In this document: one piece after another, positions 59,709 to 64,000 of the stretch
How the letters are laid out: every line of letters starts with the position of its first letter
How positions within the stretch are numbered: position 1 is the stretch's first letter
Origin: Brachybacterium sp036311905
GTDB lineage: Bacteria; Actinomycetota; Actinomycetes; Actinomycetales; Dermabacteraceae
Reading direction: 5' to 3'
DNA: 64,000 nt
Assembly: GCF_036311905.1 (NCBI RefSeq)
Contig: NZ_JAZDCH010000029.1
Location: 1-64,000 of the forward strand
Made by a program: the position numbers and the translations under genes
The notes under the pieces: model-generated
Seen by the model: only the letters and a program-made list of their open reading frames with translations
What the model was told of the DNA's origin: nothing
Database searches by the model: none

Positions 59709-60449
59709 ATGAGCTTCGAGCGAAGACTGCAGTCCCTCATCCGCAACGCCTCCGACGAGCCGGGCGTCAGCTCGCTCGTGGTGTTCGGCTCCACGACCAC
59801 GGATGCCCAGCACCGCCGCGACCAGTACTCCGATATCGACTTCAACCTGTTCATCACGCCTGACGAGGCGGGGGAGAGCGCTCGGAGCTCGTGGCCGTTC
59901 CTCCCCGACCCCGACGCCCTCGTCGCCACCGCCCGTGAAGGCGGCGACGGCGGCCTGGCGCTCTACGACGACGGCCTCGTGATGGAGTTCGGCGCCGGGC
60001 GGCCCTGGGGCATCTCGGATCCGGACCGCGAGGTCCTCGTCGACGGCGGCGACATCGTCGTCAGCGATCCGCCTGCCCCGCCGGACCCGGCGAACCAGAT
60101 CCGGGTGTTCCTCATCAAGCTCCTCATCGGGTACGGCAGGACCCAGCGCGGTGAGGTGGTGGCGGGCCAGGTCCATCTCCACAACTATGCGCTCTCGGCG
60201 CTTGCCGACGCCCTGCGGGGCCGGCTCGCACCGGACGCGCCGCGCAACCCCTACGATCCGCTGCGTCGTCTGGAGCAGTCCCTGCCCGAGGTGGCGGAGC
60301 AGCTGGCGCGCCTGCAGCGCGAACAGCCGCACGCATGCGCCTTGGGCCTCCTGGACCTGGCGGAGGAGCGCCTCGCGCCCGGCTGGGACGACTTCCCGAC
60401 GGAGGCCTTCGCGGTGGCTCGCCGCGCGCTGGACCAGCCGAGCGCCTGA
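59709..60449 (+). CDS. Nucleotidyltransferase-domain protein
   Basis: A 246-residue protein with an N-terminal pol-beta-type nucleotidyltransferase motif: VVFGSTTTDAQHRRDQYSDI followed by DFNLF, with the Gly-Ser and the Asp-x-Asp metal ligands in place. The C-terminal half is helical, like aminoglycoside-type transferases or the MNT component of toxin-antitoxin pairs. No HEPN partner is adjacent. AAGGAG lies 6 bp before the ATG. Its substrate is unknown. Confidence 0.72.
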   Translation: MSFERRLQSLIRNASDEPGVSSLVVFGSTTTDAQHRRDQYSDIDFNLFITPDEAGESARSSWPFLPDPDALVATAREGGDGGLALYDDGLVMEFGAGRPWGISDPDREVLVDGGDIVVSDPPAPPDPANQIRVFLIKLLIGYGRTQRGEVVAGQVHLHNYALSALADALRGRLAPDAPRNPYDPLRRLEQSLPEVAEQLARLQREQPHACALGLLDLAEERLAPGWDDFPTEAFAVARRALDQPSA

Positions 60450-60693
60450 GGGATCGCCGCGGGGCAGGCGGCTGATGCGACGTCGGCAGAGCGCGATCCA
60501 CGCGTGAAGCGTCCCGGGTTTGTCAGAGGCTCGCAAGTGCCGCGTCGGCGGGTACCGGCACGGGGTGGTCTTGATGGTAGGCGTCCTCGAGCTCGACGGA
60601 CCGGACTCGTGATCCTCGGGGTCCGTTCGCTGATGCAGCAGCAGATGGACCTCCTGCGAGGCGCGCGGGTCGGGCATCACGACGCGTGGCCTG

Positions 60694-61128
60694 ATGACGA
60701 CCGGTCCCGGCCAAGGCCCCGCGGCTCTTCGACTCGCCACCGCTGATGATCTCGAGGGCCTTGCTTCCCTTGATCAGCATCCCCGGGTGGAGACGCTCGG
60801 CGCCGTGATCGAGGCCGGTCGTCTGCTCGTCGCCGAGGGAGACGAAGGGATCCTCGGCTGGCTCCGATGGGGGCTCTTGTGGGACGAGGTCCCGTTCATA
60901 AACATGCTCTTCGTCCTCGAGTCGGCCCGTGGCCATGGGCACGGCGGCACGCTGGTCGAGGAATGGGAGGCGCGTGCGCGGAACGACGGGCACGACGCGG
61001 TGCTGACCTCGACGCGGTCCGATGAGCCCGCCCAGCACTTCTACCGCCGCCGCGGCTATACGGACGCAGGCGTCCTGCTGCTCCCGGACGAGCCCGCAGA
61101 GCTCATCCTGCGCAAGGAGGTCCGCTGA
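60694..61128 (+). CDS. GNAT family N-acetyltransferase
   Basis: A 144-residue acetyltransferase. The acetyl-CoA loop is NMLFVLESARGHGHGGTLVE (about residues 69-88) and the C-terminal QHFYRRRGYTDAGVLL is typical of the fold. The substrate is unknown. No good ribosome-binding site is visible, so the exact start is uncertain. It ends 10 bp before a broken transporter gene. Confidence 0.78.
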   Translation: MTTGPGQGPAALRLATADDLEGLASLDQHPRVETLGAVIEAGRLLVAEGDEGILGWLRWGLLWDEVPFINMLFVLESARGHGHGGTLVEEWEARARNDGHDAVLTSTRSDEPAQHFYRRRGYTDAGVLLLPDEPAELILRKEVR

Positions 61129-61138
61129 GGCCTCATCG

Positions 61139-61603
61139 GTTACGAAGCGGATCGACTGGAACACGATCCTGCTGCTCGGCGGCATCATCACCTACGTGGG
61201 CGTGCTGACGCGCCTGGGCGCCATCGACCAGCTCGGCGAGGCCGCCCGCTCCGTGAGCTCCCCGCTCGTCGCCGCCTTCGTGATCTGCGTGGTCGCGGCG
61301 CTGGTCTCCGCCTTCGCCTCCACCATCGGGATCATCGGCGCGCTCGTCCCGCTCGCCGTGCCGCTGCTGGTCCCCGGCGGGGGCCTGGAGATGACCGGGT
61401 TCATCTATGCGCTGGCGATCTCCGCCTCGCTCGTGGACTGCGCCCCCTTCGGCACGACCGGCGCGACGATCGTCGCCTCGACCGTCGAGGAGCATCGGGC
61501 GCGGGTGAACCGGAACCTCACCAGGTGGGGGCTGTCGACGGTGATCATCGGGCCGGTGGTGACGCTGGCGACGATGGTGGTGCCGTTCGTGATCGCGGGA
61601 TAG
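61139..61603 (+). pseudogene. C-terminal fragment of a dicarboxylate-type transporter
   Basis: About 155 residues of the C-terminal half of an SLC13/MatC-like dicarboxylate carrier: KRIDWNTILLLGGIITYVGV, SAFASTIGIIGALVPLAVPL and SLVDCAPFGTTGATIVAST, ending in a hydrophobic helix. The first about 250 residues are missing and no start codon lies at the homology boundary. A deletion probably joined the GNAT gene directly to the transporter remnant. Confidence 0.75.
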
Positions 61604-61623
61604 CGAGCATCGCGGGCGGAGAG

Positions 61624-61665
61624 ACGGGGACGGCTCGAGGGCTCCCTCCCTCGCGCCGTCCCCGT
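61624..61665. terminator. Bidirectional terminator
   Basis: ACGGGGACGGC pairs with GCCGTCCCCGT (11 bp); an inner CGAGGG/CCCTCG stem and a six-base loop complete a two-part hairpin. It lies between the converging transporter remnant and the Gfo/Idh gene. Confidence 0.85.
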
Positions 61666-61760
61666 TCCTCGGCCCGAGCCCGTGCGACCCGTGGACCTGA
61701 CCGCCGTGCGACCCTCGCCCGGCCGCGCGCAGCCGACCCAAGGCCCCTCCGTGGCATCCG

Positions 61761-62939
61761 TCAGTCGGCGAGCGCCTCACGCACCGATCCCCAGGACTCG
61801 AGCACGGCTCGAGCATCGGGATCGGTCTCCATCGCGATCGCCTGTGTGAGCGCTTCCTGCAGGAGCTCGTCGACCACGACCCGTTCGCCCGTCTCCGCGG
61901 CGAGGGAGGCGGCTTCGACCATCGCGAAGCTCAGGACGTTCGACCGGACCGCCGTCAGCGGGGTCCTCCCCTCGCGCAACGCCGAGACGAACTCGATCAG
62001 CGAGGCGTCGATCTGGTCGGGCTCGACGTCGTCGTCCGCGGCGACCTCGGCCTGCAGGTGCGTTGTCTCCTCGGCATCCGCGGTGCCGAACACCGGACGG
62101 CCGATGCCGTCCCAGGTCGCCGAACCGTTCTGCAGACCGATCCTCCACTCCCCGTTCCACAGCGTCTCGAGCCCGCGGATGTCCCAGGAGCCGTTGTAGG
62201 TGAACAGCGAGTCATCGTCCATCTCGAAGATCGCGGTGACGGTCGCGTTCTGGTCGTAGGTGGAGTTGGACGGATGGATCTCCCGGGCGGTCACGGCGAC
62301 CGGATCGACACCGAGAACGTACCGGACCGCGTCGAAGTTGTGGATGCCGATGTCCCGCAGCTCGGGATGCCTCTCCGCCTTCCGATACCCGCTGACATCG
62401 GCGAACATCGAGAAGAACACGCTGGTGATGACGTTCGGACCGTGAGCGCGCGTGAACTCTCGCAGCTGGCGCACCTGCCGGAAGAAGCGTCTGGACTGGG
62501 AGACCATGAACGGCACCCCGGTGACCTCGCTGTGTGCCACGAGGGTGAGCGCCTCGGGCAGCGTCTCGGTCACCGGCTTCTCCCCGAGCACGGGGATCCC
62601 CGCGCGGAGCGAGGCGATCGTCACCGGGCGGTGGGCGACGGGGACGGTGGAGTTGATGAGGATGTCCGCGCCGACCTCTTCGGCGAGCTGCACGCCGTCG
62701 CTCCCGACCGCCACCCTCGCAGGGTCCGCACCGGCGTGATCGATCGCCGTGGCCGGCAGGTCCGGATCGAGGTCCGCGATGCCGACCAGCTCGGCGACCT
62801 CGCTGCTCTGGACGACCTGGGCCCACCATCGACCCATTCCGCCGGCGCCGACGACGACCGCGCGGGCGGGGCGGTCGGGGTCGAGGCCCGAGTAGGCGGG
62901 GGCGGCATCGGGATCGCGAGTGGTGAGCTCGGACGTCAT
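61761..62939 (-). CDS. Gfo/Idh/MocA-family oxidoreductase
   Basis: A 392-residue NAD(P)-dependent sugar or inositol dehydrogenase-type enzyme. The N-terminal Rossmann motif VVGAGGMGRWWAQVV lies near residue 28; GEKPVTETLPEA holds the catalytic-Lys region, and DIGIHNFDAVRYVLG is the conserved helix. It lies 40 bp downstream of a GH13 glucosidase gene, so the substrate may be a sugar released by it. AAGGAG precedes the ATG at 62939. Confidence 0.85.
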   Translation of the reverse strand: MTSELTTRDPDAAPAYSGLDPDRPARAVVVGAGGMGRWWAQVVQSSEVAELVGIADLDPDLPATAIDHAGADPARVAVGSDGVQLAEEVGADILINSTVPVAHRPVTIASLRAGIPVLGEKPVTETLPEALTLVAHSEVTGVPFMVSQSRRFFRQVRQLREFTRAHGPNVITSVFFSMFADVSGYRKAERHPELRDIGIHNFDAVRYVLGVDPVAVTAREIHPSNSTYDQNATVTAIFEMDDDSLFTYNGSWDIRGLETLWNGEWRIGLQNGSATWDGIGRPVFGTADAEETTHLQAEVAADDDVEPDQIDASLIEFVSALREGRTPLTAVRSNVLSFAMVEAASLAAETGERVVVDELLQEALTQAIAMETDPDARAVLESWGSVREALAD

Positions 62940-62979
62940 GGCATGCTCCTTGGGTGGTGACGACGGTGGAGGTGCGCGG

Positions 62980-64000
62980 TCAGCTCTCGCTGCGGAGCCA
63001 GACCGTGGTCGCCCCGGGCAGCTGGTCCTCGATCGGATCGCTCGCGAGAACGAACTGGCCGGTCGGCAGCGCAACGGGTTCGGTGCCGAAGTTGGTGACG
63101 ATCTCCCAGCCGTTCGGTCGGCGGAAGCGGAGGACGTCCTCGTGGCCCGTCTCGAGCCATTCGAGGGTCTCGGAGGTTTGGAGCTTGTGCCGGAGCCGGA
63201 GCGCCCGACGGTACAGGCTCAGCGTGGAACCGGGGTCGGCCTGCTCCGCCTCGACCGAGTACTGGGCGAACCATGCCGGCTGCGGAAGGTGCGCGCTCCC
63301 CGTGCCGAAGCCGAACGACGGACCCTCGCTGGTCCACGGGAGGGGGACTCGGCAGCCGTCACGGCCCAGGCCGTCGTGGCTCCACTCCTGGGTCTCGACG
63401 CAGCGGAGAAAGGCCGGGTCCTGACGGGCATCGGCCGGGATGTCTCCCACCTCGTGCAGGCCGAGCTCCTCGCCCTGGTACAGGTAGGCGCTCCCGGGAA
63501 GCCCGAGCAGGAAGAGTGTCGCGGCGCGTGCACGCCGGGTCCCGAGCTGGAGATCGACCCCGGCGCGGGGCGCGCCCTCGAGCATCCAGGCGGTGCCGGC
63601 CTTCCTGCCGGTGTCGGCGGCCGGCGGCAATCCGTAGCGGGTCGCATGGCGCGTCGCGTCGTGGTTTGACAAGACCCAGGTCGAGGAGGATCCGGTCCGT
63701 GCCGACTGCTCAAGGTCGGCCTCGACGACGGACCGGAAGGAGCTCGCGTCGAAATCGGCCCACATCAGGTCGAAGTTGAACGCCTGGCCCAGGCTCGCGG
63801 AGGAGGCGTACCTCGCGCGCCGCTCAGGTGTGGACACGTGCGCCTCCGCGACGGCGACGCGGGGAGTGTCGTACTCCTCGAACACCTCTCGCCACTGGGC
63901 GTAGACGTCCTGGAGCTCGTCACGGTCCTGGAGGGGATGCGTGCCGTGGTCGGCGTCCATGGCCTGCAGCTCGTCCCAGGAAGGGAGCTCCGCCGGCAGG
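62980..64000 (-). CDS. GH13 alpha-glucosidase, 5' end outside the window
   Basis: The C-terminal about 340 residues of an alpha-amylase-superfamily glucosidase. The general-acid region VAVAEAHV and the conserved VLSNHDATRH are present, followed by GSAYLYQGEELGL, the RVPLPWTSEGPSFGF segment and a small beta C-domain ending WLRSES. The frame stays open to the right edge (LPAELPSWDELQAMDA), so the start lies beyond 64000. The pattern fits oligo-1,6-/alpha-1,4-glucosidases. It is upstream of the Gfo/Idh gene in a leftward operon. Confidence 0.88.
   Translation of the reverse strand, partial: LPAELPSWDELQAMDADHGTHPLQDRDELQDVYAQWREVFEEYDTPRVAVAEAHVSTPERRARYASSASLGQAFNFDLMWADFDASSFRSVVEADLEQSARTGSSSTWVLSNHDATRHATRYGLPPAADTGRKAGTAWMLEGAPRAGVDLQLGTRRARAATLFLLGLPGSAYLYQGEELGLHEVGDIPADARQDPAFLRCVETQEWSHDGLGRDGCRVPLPWTSEGPSFGFGTGSAHLPQPAWFAQYSVEAEQADPGSTLSLYRRALRLRHKLQTSETLEWLETGHEDVLRFRRPNGWEIVTNFGTEPVALPTGQFVLASDPIEDQLPGATTVWLRSES

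Noticed and set aside
1..64000. tRNA, rRNA, CRISPR arrays, insertion sequences, attachment sites or replication origin
   Set aside because: Spacers were read for cloverleaf-type genes, regularly spaced direct repeats and transposase motifs; none was recognised by eye. A tRNAscan-type search would be needed to exclude a tRNA fully.

Overview
The window is about 73% G+C, with compact operons, many 4-bp ATGA gene overlaps, GTG starts and TANNNT promoters followed directly by a start codon. The gene content (a GlnR-type orphan regulator, Ku/LigD end joining, zinc-free ribosomal protein paralogues beside an Mrf-like protein) points to a free-living or skin/soil actinobacterium, most likely Micrococcales and plausibly a Brachybacterium-like organism. 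The genus is inferred from gene content and codon use; no search was run.

Layout. 0.15-2.5 kb: a zinc-starvation island (L36, L31B, S14, L33, L28 without zinc ligands) divergent from an Mrf/COG0523-like gene, with a Zur-like palindrome between them. 2.5-10 kb: assorted single genes (DUF4282 protein, beta-carbonic anhydrase, XRE-cupin regulator with a thioredoxin-reductase-like flavoprotein, EIIA, GNAT, MFS) and repeat-rich spacers with gene relics. 9.9-32.5 kb: a large nitrogen-scavenging block. GlnR is followed by a MocA-like cytidylyltransferase and by three operons: formamidase / AtzH-amidase / OHCU decarboxylase / ureidoglycine aminotransferase / allantoate amidohydrolase / RpiR regulator; HIU hydrolase / urate oxidase / allantoinase / XdhC / Fe-S-Mo xanthine dehydrogenase; and an NMT1-type ABC importer ending in the xanthine dehydrogenase FAD subunit. 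A guanine-deaminase-like enzyme and a second solute-binding protein complete the set. GlnR-type half sites at 11-bp spacing precede the main transcription units, so nitrogen limitation probably switches on the whole path from guanine/xanthine to ammonia, glycine and C2 acids.

32.5-64 kb: carbohydrate use and accessory genes. A CotH relic is followed by a GH31 glucosidase with its ABC importer and LacI regulator (perfect operator palindrome), a lone SNF2-type helicase, an AraC/GH4 alpha-galactosidase pair, and a fructan module (secreted GH68 levansucrase, lipoprotein GH32, cytoplasmic GH32 preceded by a truncated lacI). Then come an MFS permease, an SseB-like protein, Ku/LigD, and a patch of small single genes and relics (DUF4241/NTF2 immunity-like protein, nucleotidyltransferase, GNAT, broken transporter). 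The window closes with a Gfo/Idh oxidoreductase and a GH13 glucosidase cut by the right edge.

Two families of imperfect inverted repeats (about 74 bp and about 50-80 bp) sit only in spacers, mostly between converging genes. No rRNA, tRNA, CRISPR array, insertion sequence or intact prophage was recognised.
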